DNA from: an uncultured Prevotella sp.
GTDB taxonomy: Bacteria; Bacteroidota; Bacteroidia; Bacteroidales; Bacteroidaceae
Direction of reading: 5' to 3'
Assembly: GCA_937922435.1 (NCBI GenBank)
Contig: CAKZVT010000005.1
Span: 1-24,696 of the forward strand
Length of the DNA: 24,696 nucleotides
A program made the translations under genes and the position numbers. The notes below the pieces were generated by a model. The model searched no databases, was not told the origin of the DNA, and saw nothing but the letters and a program-made list of their open reading frames with translations. Below are positions 7,987-15,668 of this stretch, piece after piece (positions within the stretch are counted from its first letter, which is position 1; each line of letters begins with the position of its first letter).

Positions 7987-8367
7987 TTGTTCACAAACAT
8001 GTGGATAACCCTGTGGAAAACCATGCCAATATCAACAGCCGACAGCCGACGGCACGGACATACGTGGATATCCACAGCTTTATTACTGGAAAATACACAA
8101 GTTTTACACACTTACGTGGCAAAAAAAGATATAAACTTATTAATTTTGCAACCGTATGAGCTACTGTTGACAACCGACGTTAAAGCCTGACAGTCAGGCA
8201 TAAAAAATAAAACAACCATGTTGACAGACAGCACACAAACGTTGACAACCAAAAAAGCAAGGAAACACGGCGGAAGTTTTGCACAAATCCACGGCATATC
8301 ATAACCGTTCATCTTGTTTTTTCAAAAAAGAAAGAAAAAATAAAATAATGATATCGGGTGTGGATAA
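7987..8367. other. Candidate replication origin: DnaA-box cluster with AT-rich tract
   Basis: Five sequences match the relaxed DnaA box TTWTNCACA on one strand or the other: 8000-8008 and 8359-8367 (both TGTGGATAA, the exact consensus in reverse), 8012-8020 (TGTGGAAAA), 8102-8110 (TTTTACACA) and 8277-8285 (TTTTGCACA). Two more differ at one place: 7987-7995 (TTGTTCACA) and 8068-8076 (ATATCCACA, inside the palindrome GTGGATATCCAC). An AT-rich tract at 8121-8147 could be the unwinding element, and GTTGACA is repeated at 8166, 8220 and 8241. The 912-bp spacer holds no gene. Bacteroidetes origins are often not beside dnaA, so its absence is not decisive. Confidence 0.6.
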
Positions 8368-8380
8368 ATAAAAGCCCCGA

Positions 8381-8442
8381 CCCGACCCTTCCCTTGGAGA
8401 GGGAGCTTGGAATGATTTTGCCGCTTGGGCGCATCGGGCTTA
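8381..8442. repeat. Dispersed palindromic repeat, copy 2
   Basis: CCCGACCCTTCCCTTGGAGA leads into AGGGAGCTTGGAATG (8400-8414) and then GCTTGGGCGCATCGGGCTTAT (8422-8442). These align with the copy at 284-338. It sits just upstream of nadA and downstream of the last DnaA box. Confidence 0.6.
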
Positions 8443-8487
8443 TTTGTCCAATCAGCCCCATACGGGCCTATAAAAAATAAAAATGCA

Positions 8488-9417
8488 ATGAATAAAGAAG
8501 AATTAAAGAGAGAAATACGCCAGCTTTGCCGCGACAAGCAGGCTGTCATTCTGGCGCACTACTACACGCGGCCCGAAATACAGGACACGGCCGACTTCAT
8601 CGGCGACTCGCTCGCACTGGCCCGCAAGGCCGCCGAGACCGACGCACGCATCATCGTGATGTGCGGCGTACACTTCATGGCCGAGACGTGCAAGCTGCTC
8701 TGCCCCGACCGCACGGTGCTCTGCCCCGACCCCGAGGCAGGCTGCTCGCTGGCCGACTCGTGCACGGCCGAAGAGCTGCGCCGCTTCAAGGCCGAGCACC
8801 CCGGGCACACCGTAATAAGCTACGTCAACACCACAGCCGCCGTCAAGGCGCTGACCGACATCGTCGTGACCAGCGGCAACGCCGAGCGCATAGTGCGCCA
8901 GCTGCCCCAGGACGAGAAAATAATCTTCGGCCCCGACCGCAACCTCGGCTCCTACATCAATGCCGTCACGGGCCGCCAAATGCTGCTCTGGCAAGGCGGA
9001 TGCCACGTACATGCACGCTTCACGCCCGAAGCCATAACGGCGCTGAAGGCCGAGCACCCCGAAGCCACGGTCATGGCCCACCTCGAATGTTCGCCCTCCG
9101 TGCTCGCCATGGCCGACGTCAAAGGCTCTACCGCCACCATGCTCGCCTACGCCAAGGAGCACCCCTCGCAGACATACATCGTGGCAACCGAGGCCGGCAT
9201 ACTGCACGAGATGCAGCGTCAGTGCCCCGGTACGGCGTTCCTGCCCGTGCCCCCCGAAGGCGCCGGCACGCCCTGCAACGAGTGTGAATACATGCGGCTG
9301 AACACGCTGGAGAAGCTCTACCGCTGCCTGCGCGACGAAGCCCCGGCCATCGAAGTGCCCGAAGATATAGCGCGCGAGGCCGTCAAGCCAATCAAGAGAA
9401 TGCTGGAACTTTCTTAA
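8488..9417 (+). CDS. nadA: Quinolinate synthase A
   Basis: NadA condenses iminoaspartate with dihydroxyacetone phosphate to quinolinate in de novo NAD synthesis, using a [4Fe-4S] cluster with an open iron site. I chose the ATG at 8488 (MNKEELKREIRQ, 309 residues); an upstream in-frame start at 8425 would add residues read from the palindromic repeat. The expected cluster ligands are C86 (PEAGCSLAD), C172 (GGCHVHARF) and C266 (CNECEYMRLNT). HYYTRPEIQDTADFIGDSL and MAHLECSP are also family motifs. nadB and nadC are not in the window. Codons are very C-rich compared with the glycosyltransferase gene that follows. The TAA stop is the first triplet of an ATGCATA array. Confidence 0.96.
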   Translation: MNKEELKREIRQLCRDKQAVILAHYYTRPEIQDTADFIGDSLALARKAAETDARIIVMCGVHFMAETCKLLCPDRTVLCPDPEAGCSLADSCTAEELRRFKAEHPGHTVISYVNTTAAVKALTDIVVTSGNAERIVRQLPQDEKIIFGPDRNLGSYINAVTGRQMLLWQGGCHVHARFTPEAITALKAEHPEATVMAHLECSPSVLAMADVKGSTATMLAYAKEHPSQTYIVATEAGILHEMQRQCPGTAFLPVPPEGAGTPCNECEYMRLNTLEKLYRCLRDEAPAIEVPEDIAREAVKPIKRMLELS

Positions 9418-9532
9418 TGCATAATGCATAATGCACAATGCATAATAGCCTGGCGGACTGCTACCGCGGCGTATGCCTTATTATGAATTGCGCATTATGA
9501 ATTATGAATTAAGAATTGTGCATTATGAATTG
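9415..9532. repeat. Opposed heptamer arrays after nadA
   Basis: Left array 9415-9447 has ATGCATA units (one ATGCACA variant). Right array 9477-9532 has ATGAATT, GCGCATT and AAGAATTGTGCATT units, roughly the reverse complement. The loop is GC-rich (9448-9476). The array runs to within 6 bp of the next start codon and overlaps the nadA stop. Confidence 0.9.
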
Positions 9533-9537
9533 AAAAG

Positions 9538-10650
9538 ATGAGGATACTGCTTGTAGGCGATTACAGCTTCGTACATTACTATCTGAGGCAGGCTTTTGCC
9601 GAGCTTGGGCATGATGTTGTGTTTGTTTCTGACGGCGAGGGAGCGCGCAACGTGCCGCGCGACATTGACGTCGCGCGCGACATGCGTTACGGAAAGCTCG
9701 GCGGACTGAAGGTGCTGTGGACGCTCGTGCGCAACGCGCGGAGGCTGCGCGGCTACGACATTGTGTTTATATACAGCTATAACATCGTGCCGTTGAGGGC
9801 GAAGTGGAACATGAGGCTGCTGCGTTACCTCAAGAAGTACAACCGATACATCATCGCCGGATGCAACGGCGACGACCCACAAGTGATGGAGATGCTCGTG
9901 AAGGGCGTGCCGCGTTACTCCGAGGTGTATTGGAACGGCCAACTGCACAACATGGACGAGAATCGCGTACGCTTCGGCTACCATGCCGCCCCAGAGAGCA
10001 TTGCTTGCTGGAAGGAGGTTTCCGCCAAGGCCGATGTCATAACTCCCTGCCTTTACGAGTACTGGCTGGCCTATAGCAAGGGACCTTACGCCGACAAGTC
10101 GCACTATATGCCGCTGCCCATGCGCATTCCCGACGGTGTGAAGGTTAAGGGAACGGGCGATAAAATCAAGGTGCTTGTAGGCGTGCACAGCAACCGTGAA
10201 TACCTTAAAGGGGCGCGGCTTATAGGCAAGATGGTGGAGGAAGTCGGCAGGAGGCATCCCGGACGGCTTGACATAAGGTATGTGGAGAACGTGCCGTATG
10301 ACGAGTATTGCGCCATGCTGGCCGAGGCCGACGTGCAGGTGGACCAGCTTTACAGCTTCACCCCGTCGATGAACTCGCTGGCGGCGATGGCCAACGGCAC
10401 GGTGGTAATAGGCGGCGGCGAGGAGGAATATTATGATTTTATCGGCGAAAAGGAACTGCGCCCCATCATAAACGTAAGCCCTGAAAAGACGTTCGAGGAG
10501 AACGTCAAGGCCATCGAGGCCGCCCTTATTCCTGAAGGCAACGTCGCCCGGCTGTCACGTCAGAGCGTAGAGTTTGTAAGGAAGCATCATGAATACCGCA
10601 AAATTGCGGCGCAGTACATAGAAATGTACAAGGAGCATGTTCAGCGTTGA
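9538..10650 (+). CDS. Glycosyltransferase, GT-B fold
   Basis: The 370-residue protein begins like a GT-B enzyme (MRILLVGDYSFVHYYLRQAFAELGHDVVFVSDG). Its second domain has a C-terminal donor-binding block near residues 275-305 (VDQLYSFTPSMNSLAAMANGTVVIGGGEEEYY) resembling the end of family 4 glycosyltransferases. No signal peptide or membrane segment is seen, so it should act at the cytoplasmic face. It opens the glycan island, and its G/T-rich codons contrast with the C-rich nadA just upstream, a possible sign of separate ancestry. Its stop overlaps the stop of the oppositely transcribed next gene by 10 bp. Sugar and acceptor are unknown. Confidence 0.8.
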   Translation: MRILLVGDYSFVHYYLRQAFAELGHDVVFVSDGEGARNVPRDIDVARDMRYGKLGGLKVLWTLVRNARRLRGYDIVFIYSYNIVPLRAKWNMRLLRYLKKYNRYIIAGCNGDDPQVMEMLVKGVPRYSEVYWNGQLHNMDENRVRFGYHAAPESIACWKEVSAKADVITPCLYEYWLAYSKGPYADKSHYMPLPMRIPDGVKVKGTGDKIKVLVGVHSNREYLKGARLIGKMVEEVGRRHPGRLDIRYVENVPYDEYCAMLAEADVQVDQLYSFTPSMNSLAAMANGTVVIGGGEEEYYDFIGEKELRPIINVSPEKTFEENVKAIEAALIPEGNVARLSRQSVEFVRKHHEYRKIAAQYIEMYKEHVQR

Positions 10651-11723
10651 AAACTGTTTATAAGGCTGTTCCATTTATTCATCACTTCAGTACATGCAAA
10701 CCTGCTTGCCGTCTTGGCTGCTTCAGTGCCGTATTTTCTCCTAAGCCCTTCGTCTGAAAGCATCCTTTCCAGCGCTTTTGTGAACGCCTCTTCGTCGTCT
10801 TGCGGCACTATTATGCCCGTGACGCCATCCTTTACTATGCTCCGTGCGCCGTACTTGAAGTCGAAGGTGACGGCAGGCAGTCCGGCGGCCTGCGCCTCGA
10901 GCAAGGTCATGGAGAAGCCCTCATAGCGCGAAGATATTAGGTTAAGGCTGTATTCTGGGTATGTCTGCATGATGTTTTCCGTACGTCCGCAAAGCCTTAT
11001 AGTTCCGTTTATTCCGGCGTCGTCGAGCTGTCGTTGCAATGTCTCGCGCAACGAGCCTTCGCCGTAGATGTCGAGCTGCCAGTCTGGAAAGCTCGTTGCG
11101 GCTCTTTTCCAGCAGCGTATCAGCCTGTCAAAGCCTTTGACGTGCTCCAGCCTTCCTACGGCAATGGCGCGCCTTACGGCGTAGTTTATCGCATGTTTTT
11201 CAAAAGGCTCGACAAAATTTGGTATTACCTCTACCCTTTTTGCGTGCCTGTATTCTTTTGCGTCGCCGTCCGTGAGGCACACTATGGCGTCGGCCTTCAG
11301 TTCCATTGGGATGAAAAAACTGTGATAAGGGGTAAACCGTCTTGCCGAATGCGACTCATATATACGCTTTGCTTTGCCTCTGTATAGCGGCAAGAGCAAT
11401 GCACCGATACCGAGCGTAAAGAAGATTATGTCAGGCTTGAAGGCGGCCATTGCTTTGTTGAAGCGCATTGCTGTCTGCATGAGCACTCTTGTGCGCGACA
11501 GCGTCTTGCGCGTTATGCCGCCTTTTTTCACGGCGAACGGTACGTCGAGACTTTCAAATTTTACTCCATGCAGCGGATATGCAGGTGGCCTGTCGTCGTG
11601 GAATATCGAGATTATGGCTACATCATGGCCGTAAAATTCTGCCAGTAGGTCAGCCTTTTGCGCTATAATGCGCTCTGCGCCGCCCTTCATTGAGAAGTCT
11701 TCTATAAGATAAGCTATCTTCAT
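10641..11723 (-). CDS. Glycosyltransferase family 4
   Basis: This GT-B enzyme of about 360 residues starts MKIAYLIEDFSMKGGAERIIAQKADLLAE, with the GGAER glycine-rich acceptor loop typical of family 4. The donor site is RYEGFSMTLLEAQAAGLPAVTFDFKYGARSIV with the conserved E-x7-E spacing. IAVGRLEHVKGFDRLIRCW marks the start of the second domain. I chose the ATG at 11723 because an upstream ATG at 11750 would add residues lying within the preceding gene and absent from the family. It overlaps the stop of the upstream family 2 gene as ATGA, suggesting translational coupling. It converges on and overlaps the gene at 9538-10650. It likely adds a hexose to a surface polysaccharide. Confidence 0.9.
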   Translation of the reverse strand: MKIAYLIEDFSMKGGAERIIAQKADLLAEFYGHDVAIISIFHDDRPPAYPLHGVKFESLDVPFAVKKGGITRKTLSRTRVLMQTAMRFNKAMAAFKPDIIFFTLGIGALLLPLYRGKAKRIYESHSARRFTPYHSFFIPMELKADAIVCLTDGDAKEYRHAKRVEVIPNFVEPFEKHAINYAVRRAIAVGRLEHVKGFDRLIRCWKRAATSFPDWQLDIYGEGSLRETLQRQLDDAGINGTIRLCGRTENIMQTYPEYSLNLISSRYEGFSMTLLEAQAAGLPAVTFDFKYGARSIVKDGVTGIIVPQDDEEAFTKALERMLSDEGLRRKYGTEAAKTASRFACTEVMNKWNSLINSFQR

Positions 11724-12628
11724 GGCTTTATGATTTTGAACAGCCGGCACGCCGTTTTAAGTCCCAATACATTCAACAATACGGCCTTCAGAAGCCCTTT
11801 CGCGCCGTAGCTGCGGCGCAGCGACACACGTTGTGGACGCAACAGGATGCGTTCCGTGGCGCGGTATGTGTGCAGCTGGATGGTGAACATGTCCATGTAC
11901 AGCTTGTGCCAACGGCTGTCGCGCGTGTCCAAGCCGAGGCGGACGACAGTTTCCACCTGCGCTTCAAGCAGCGGCAGCAGCCCGTCGCCGTGCGACTGTG
12001 CCATTATTCCGCCGCCGTTCCAGTGGTACAGGTACATGCCTTGCCCCGTGGTGGCTATGAAAGGCCGCTTGGCTACGATGCGCCCCATCGTCAGAACGTC
12101 CTCGAACTTGCGTCCTACGGGAAACCTTATGCCGTCGAACACCCACCGCTTGTACACCTTGTTACAAGCCCAGCAGTGCGCCAGGCCGTGCTCCGAGAGC
12201 CAGTCGGCGGCGTCGGCATACTCCTCGTCGCCGGGGTTGAACAGGTGTTCGTCCGCCCTTCCCGGCCTCTCCGTCACGGGATATTCCAGTATGTCGTAGT
12301 CCTTGTGCGCCGCCACGACGGCCATCACGGCGGCCAGCGTGCCCGGGGCAAGCTCGTCGTCGCTGTCGACGAACGTGACGTATTGCCCGTGCGAACGCTC
12401 CAACCCATAATTGCGCGCGTCTGAAAGGCCGCCGTTCGCCTTGTGAAAGACCGTCAACCGCGCGTCCGTTTGCGCCATTTTGTCGGCCAAAAGACCGCTT
12501 CCGTCGGTCGAGCCGTCGTCGACCAGCAGCAGCTCGAAGTCGCGGTAGCCTTGCCCGGTGATGCTCCGCACGCACCTCTCAAGCGTTTCCGCCACATTAT
12601 ACACCGGCACGATGATGCTAAGTTTCAT
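11720..12628 (-). CDS. Glycosyltransferase family 2
   Basis: The 302-residue protein has the GT-A family 2 start MKLSIIVPVYNVAETLERCVRSI, the nucleotide-binding ELLLVDDGSTDGS and the metal-binding FVDSDDELAPG. The N-terminal ~200 residues are the catalytic domain; the rest is basic and ends RLFKIIKP. It likely transfers a sugar to a growing surface glycan at the inner face of the cytoplasmic membrane. It is the first gene of a two-gene unit with the family 4 gene (4-bp overlap). Its start codon lies only 5 nt after a perfect -7 element, so the messenger may have almost no leader. Confidence 0.92.
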   Translation of the reverse strand: MKLSIIVPVYNVAETLERCVRSITGQGYRDFELLLVDDGSTDGSGLLADKMAQTDARLTVFHKANGGLSDARNYGLERSHGQYVTFVDSDDELAPGTLAAVMAVVAAHKDYDILEYPVTERPGRADEHLFNPGDEEYADAADWLSEHGLAHCWACNKVYKRWVFDGIRFPVGRKFEDVLTMGRIVAKRPFIATTGQGMYLYHWNGGGIMAQSHGDGLLPLLEAQVETVVRLGLDTRDSRWHKLYMDMFTIQLHTYRATERILLRPQRVSLRRSYGAKGLLKAVLLNVLGLKTACRLFKIIKP

Positions 12629-12633
12629 GTATG

Positions 12634-12641
12634 CAAAAATA
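12634..12641 (-). promoter_or_regulatory. -7 element of the family 2 / family 4 glycosyltransferase unit
   Basis: On the - strand this reads TATTTTTG, an exact TAnnTTTG match, followed by CATAC and then the ATG at 12628. Only 5 nt separate the element from the start codon, which puts the expected transcription start at or next to the ATG. Confidence 0.6.
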
Positions 12642-12650
12642 GCATATTTT

Positions 12651-12735
12651 AATTAAGAGTTAAGAATTAAGAATTAAGAAAATATGCTTTCAATGATGAT
12701 TTTCTTAATTCTTAATTCTTAATTCTTAATTCTAA
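12651..12735. repeat. Inverted AATTAAG / AATTCTT heptamer arrays between divergent promoters
   Basis: The left array (12651-12680) carries AATTAAG units and the right array (12702-12733) carries AATTCTT units. They are reverse complements and could form a long stem around AATATGCTTTCAATGATGAT. The pair sits exactly between two outward-facing promoters. Confidence 0.92.
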
Positions 12736-12739
12736 AAGT

Positions 12740-12747
12740 TATTTTTG
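12740..12747 (+). promoter_or_regulatory. -7 element of the divergent family 2 glycosyltransferase gene
   Basis: TATTTTTG matches TAnnTTTG exactly and is followed by CAGTC and the ATG at 12753. The 5-nt distance is the same as for the oppositely directed promoter at 12634-12641. Confidence 0.6.
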
Positions 12748-12752
12748 CAGTC

Positions 12753-13655
12753 ATGATAACCCGACTGTCCATACTAATCCCTGTGTACAACGACGTGGCC
12801 GCACCGCTCGTGGACGAGCTTTGGCGGCAAGCGGAGGCCGTGGAAGGTTTGAAGTATGAAATAATCATATATGATGACGGTTCTGACAACACCGAAGCCA
12901 TAGCGATGAACAAGGCCGCCTGCACCCTGCCAGGTTGCCGTTATGTACGTGGAATGAGGCATGCCTGCCGCTCGGCCATGCGCAACGACATGGCGCGTCA
13001 GGGACGTTATGAGTGGAGGCTGATGGTAGACGCGCGGCTTAGTTTGGTGCATGATGACTTCATAAGGCGTTATCTTGACAGCGGCGTAATGCCTGGCGAG
13101 GTGGTATTGGGCGGCGTATGTGTCGACGGAGGCGCGGACACACCGCGGTTTTACCGTGAAAATCTGCGATTCAGATATGAAAAGCACGAGGAGAAAAAAC
13201 ATACTGTAGAGGAAAGGATGAAAAATCCTTATGCCGCATTCCGTACAACAAACTTTTTCCACCACTGTTCGGTGTTGGAGCGCGTGCCTTACGACGAGCG
13301 CATAACCACTTACGGATATGAGGACGTGTTGCTCGGGAAAGCCTTGCAGGAGGCCGGAATACGCGTGTTGCACATTGACAACCCTGTGGCCTATACGTCG
13401 TTCGAGGGTAATGCAAGGTATCTTGACAAGCTTGACGAAGCTCTTTTGACCCTGCGCAATTTTGCGGCGGAACTTCAAGGATATTCGCCTTTGCTAAGGC
13501 TTTGTTCCTTGCTGCGCAAAGCTGGATTACAGCCTGTTGTCCGTCTGGCGTACAGGCTTTCAGGCAAGCGTGTGCGGAAAATGCTTGAAGGACGCAGGCC
13601 TTCGTTGCTGCTCTTGAAGTTTTATAAGGTTGGAACTTTGGTCTGCATGGGCTGA
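12753..13655 (+). CDS. Glycosyltransferase family 2
   Basis: The 300-residue protein starts MITRLSILIPVYNDVAAPLVDEL, followed by EIIIYDDGSDNT and LMVDARLSLV. A later block, YDERITTYGYEDVLLGKALQEAG, corresponds to the ED motif that contacts donor and acceptor in family 2 enzymes. The second aspartate motif, normally DxD, reads DAR here, a departure worth noting. The first ATG is the likely start because the next would remove the first beta strand. It is transcribed away from the 11720-12628 gene from a shared spacer. Its last 34 bp overlap the end of the acyltransferase gene on the other strand. Substrate is unknown. Confidence 0.87.
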   Translation: MITRLSILIPVYNDVAAPLVDELWRQAEAVEGLKYEIIIYDDGSDNTEAIAMNKAACTLPGCRYVRGMRHACRSAMRNDMARQGRYEWRLMVDARLSLVHDDFIRRYLDSGVMPGEVVLGGVCVDGGADTPRFYRENLRFRYEKHEEKKHTVEERMKNPYAAFRTTNFFHHCSVLERVPYDERITTYGYEDVLLGKALQEAGIRVLHIDNPVAYTSFEGNARYLDKLDEALLTLRNFAAELQGYSPLLRLCSLLRKAGLQPVVRLAYRLSGKRVRKMLEGRRPSLLLLKFYKVGTLVCMG

Positions 13656-15652
13656 TGCCAGTGCAGGGTTATGGCCGTTATGAGAAACGGCAGAGCGGCG
13701 TCAAGGTATGTTATGTCGTATATTGGGTTGAAAATGTCAGTCCAGTTGCCGTATATGTACATGCTGTGGCCGTAAGCTATTACAGGTACAAGCACGAGCA
13801 TTACAGCTGAAAGCAGCATCATCAGCCTGAAGTCGCTTTTCCATTTGAGAGCCATTATTATAGCTATTGCGGCCATTATCACGGAATCTATCGGCCTGCC
13901 CTGCCTTCCTTGCAGCGAGAAGGGGTTGTTTTCAGCGAAGAAAAGGCTGTCGGCATCCCATGCGGCGAGCGGCAGGAAGGTTAGGCAGAATGTGGCGACG
14001 GCGAGAATGACTGTAGCCATTTTCTTGTCTGCAGGCAGCTTAAGCCAGTATGGAAAGAAAAGTATGAACAGCGGAAACACCGTGCTTACGCGCGTTGACA
14101 GCCATAGTCCTGCGGCTACGGACAGGGCGTAAGGATGGGACGTGAAGTCAATTTTCCTGCTTTCAATGATGTTTATGAATGCGCATAACAGCAGGAAGTT
14201 GGATATGAAGTCGCTCCTTACAGCCGTTTCATACCATAGGTTCACGCTTAAAGCAAGCAGTATGGCAGACATTGTGCCAGCCCTGTATCCGCCGAGCATC
14301 TTCACGCTGTAGACGAATATAGCCGCCGTGACAATTTCTGAAAGTCCGACGTTGCCCAATGCCCAGAACGGTATGTGCAGCACCATCCATACTGGAAAAG
14401 GCGACGCGTTGCCGCCCAAATGGGTTTCGGCGAGGTATGGGAACTCGCCTTGGAACAGCGCACTAAGCGGATTGGCTATGGCCGACCAGCGGTCTACGCG
14501 GTTCTGCATCGGGTCGAAATGGTACTGCACGGCCAGCATAGTAATTACGAGTAAGGTGAGGATTGTCCAAAACAGCGTTTTTCCATATTTCAGCCTGCCA
14601 GATATGTTGCTTGACATTGTTGTATAAGCCAGTCCCAACGCCACGGCATACGCCAGGCAGATATATCCGAAGTGGTCTGTCACCCTCATTACATACTTCA
14701 GCGACAGTGTGTAACAAATGCCAATGAAGAGCACGGCGGCCAGCGTCGGCACGAGTTTCCCTTTTTCCTTAAGCATAATGTTGATTTTGTAGAAGACTGC
14801 GCTGATGGCTGTTGAGTACGCCGAATATGTGAAGATTGACAGCAATCCTGTAACGTATGGCATGAATGTGAAATGGACTATGTATGTCTCGTAGCTCACC
14901 TTGCCGAACCAGTTGATACCGGGGATTTTCTTTACCCACGGCAGCAGGAACGGAGTGGCGATAATCATCGTCGCGAATGGAAACTGTATGTTTAGCAGGA
15001 TAAGGTTGAACGGTACTGTACCGATAAATTCCCGTATGGGGGGGTAAGTCTTTAACAAAGTGAAAGCTGAAGCGTATAATACCGAACATATTGTAATTTT
15101 CAGCACTTTGGCCTTGTTCCACTGCCTTATCTTGTCGTAATGTTTTGAAGCCAAGTAGCCTAACAGGAAGGTGAAAGCCTGCTGGCTCATGAACTGTTCC
15201 TTGAATATGTTTACGAAGGAATAAGCCAGGAGTATGGCTGTAGTATGCTTCGGAAAGAATTTTCTTGCTAACCAGTAGACTATGTACCAGCGGATTATGA
15301 AGTCCATAAACCACAGTTCCGAACCAGTGAACAGCAGGTTTTTTATAAGTTGTGTTGCATCAAAGCTTTCAACGAACGGTATTCTGAACAGGAATACTAT
15401 CCAGCATGGTATGAAAACCCTTAATATACGTTTGCGCCAATAGCCCGCCAGGCCGTTTTTCTTGTAGCTTTCATTCAGTCCGAAGCCAGATATGAATATG
15501 AAAACTGTTACCGTAAAGGACAATATGTTGAAAATGCGAGGATAATATTCCGTATGCATGAGGAAATGGAACACCATTATCTTAAGTGCTGCCGCTCCCT
15601 GTATCCATTGCGTGTTCTCGCGTGACAGGAGGTGTTGGTCGTTATGTGGCAT
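13622..15652 (-). CDS. Two-part membrane protein: acyltransferase 3 domain plus C-terminal polytopic domain
   Basis: The 676-residue protein has many hydrophobic segments. Residues ~13-320 resemble the acyltransferase 3 family: TQWIQGAAALKIMVFHFLMH with H29 in the first membrane segment, ISGFGLNESYKKNGLAGYWRKRILRVFIPCW, and GKVSYETYIVHF near residue 270. Members of the family O-acylate surface polysaccharides. Residues ~345-676 are a second set of membrane segments with a long exposed loop (DPMQNRVDRWSAIANPLSALFQGEFPYLAETHLGG), reminiscent of membrane glycosyltransferases of the GT-C type, though no catalytic motif is certain. The usual family length is about half this, so it looks like a fusion. 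It starts 16 bp after porZ, so the two are probably co-transcribed. The base composition is AT-richer than its neighbours. Confidence 0.8.
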   Translation of the reverse strand: MPHNDQHLLSRENTQWIQGAAALKIMVFHFLMHTEYYPRIFNILSFTVTVFIFISGFGLNESYKKNGLAGYWRKRILRVFIPCWIVFLFRIPFVESFDATQLIKNLLFTGSELWFMDFIIRWYIVYWLARKFFPKHTTAILLAYSFVNIFKEQFMSQQAFTFLLGYLASKHYDKIRQWNKAKVLKITICSVLYASAFTLLKTYPPIREFIGTVPFNLILLNIQFPFATMIIATPFLLPWVKKIPGINWFGKVSYETYIVHFTFMPYVTGLLSIFTYSAYSTAISAVFYKINIMLKEKGKLVPTLAAVLFIGICYTLSLKYVMRVTDHFGYICLAYAVALGLAYTTMSSNISGRLKYGKTLFWTILTLLVITMLAVQYHFDPMQNRVDRWSAIANPLSALFQGEFPYLAETHLGGNASPFPVWMVLHIPFWALGNVGLSEIVTAAIFVYSVKMLGGYRAGTMSAILLALSVNLWYETAVRSDFISNFLLLCAFINIIESRKIDFTSHPYALSVAAGLWLSTRVSTVFPLFILFFPYWLKLPADKKMATVILAVATFCLTFLPLAAWDADSLFFAENNPFSLQGRQGRPIDSVIMAAIAIIMALKWKSDFRLMMLLSAVMLVLVPVIAYGHSMYIYGNWTDIFNPIYDITYLDAALPFLITAITLHWHQPMQTKVPTL

Positions 15653-15668
15653 CTCTGTTGGTCGTCTG

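Noticed and set aside
7887..8190. Short open frames on both strands in the nadA upstream region
   Set aside because: They overlap DnaA boxes and the hairpin, have no recognisable domain and no coding-like codon use.
8425..8487. Upstream in-frame start for nadA
   Set aside because: It would add 21 residues translated from the dispersed repeat; the ATG at 8488 gives the normal NadA N-terminus.
12651..12735. Rho-independent terminator between the divergent glycosyltransferase genes
   Set aside because: The stem is almost purely A/T and both neighbouring genes start, not end, here.
9418..13655. Replication terminus suggested by genes pointing toward the middle of the window
   Set aside because: The sampled GC skew goes from negative to positive, the reverse of a terminus, and I found no dif-like site. 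It is kept only as a caution against the origin call.
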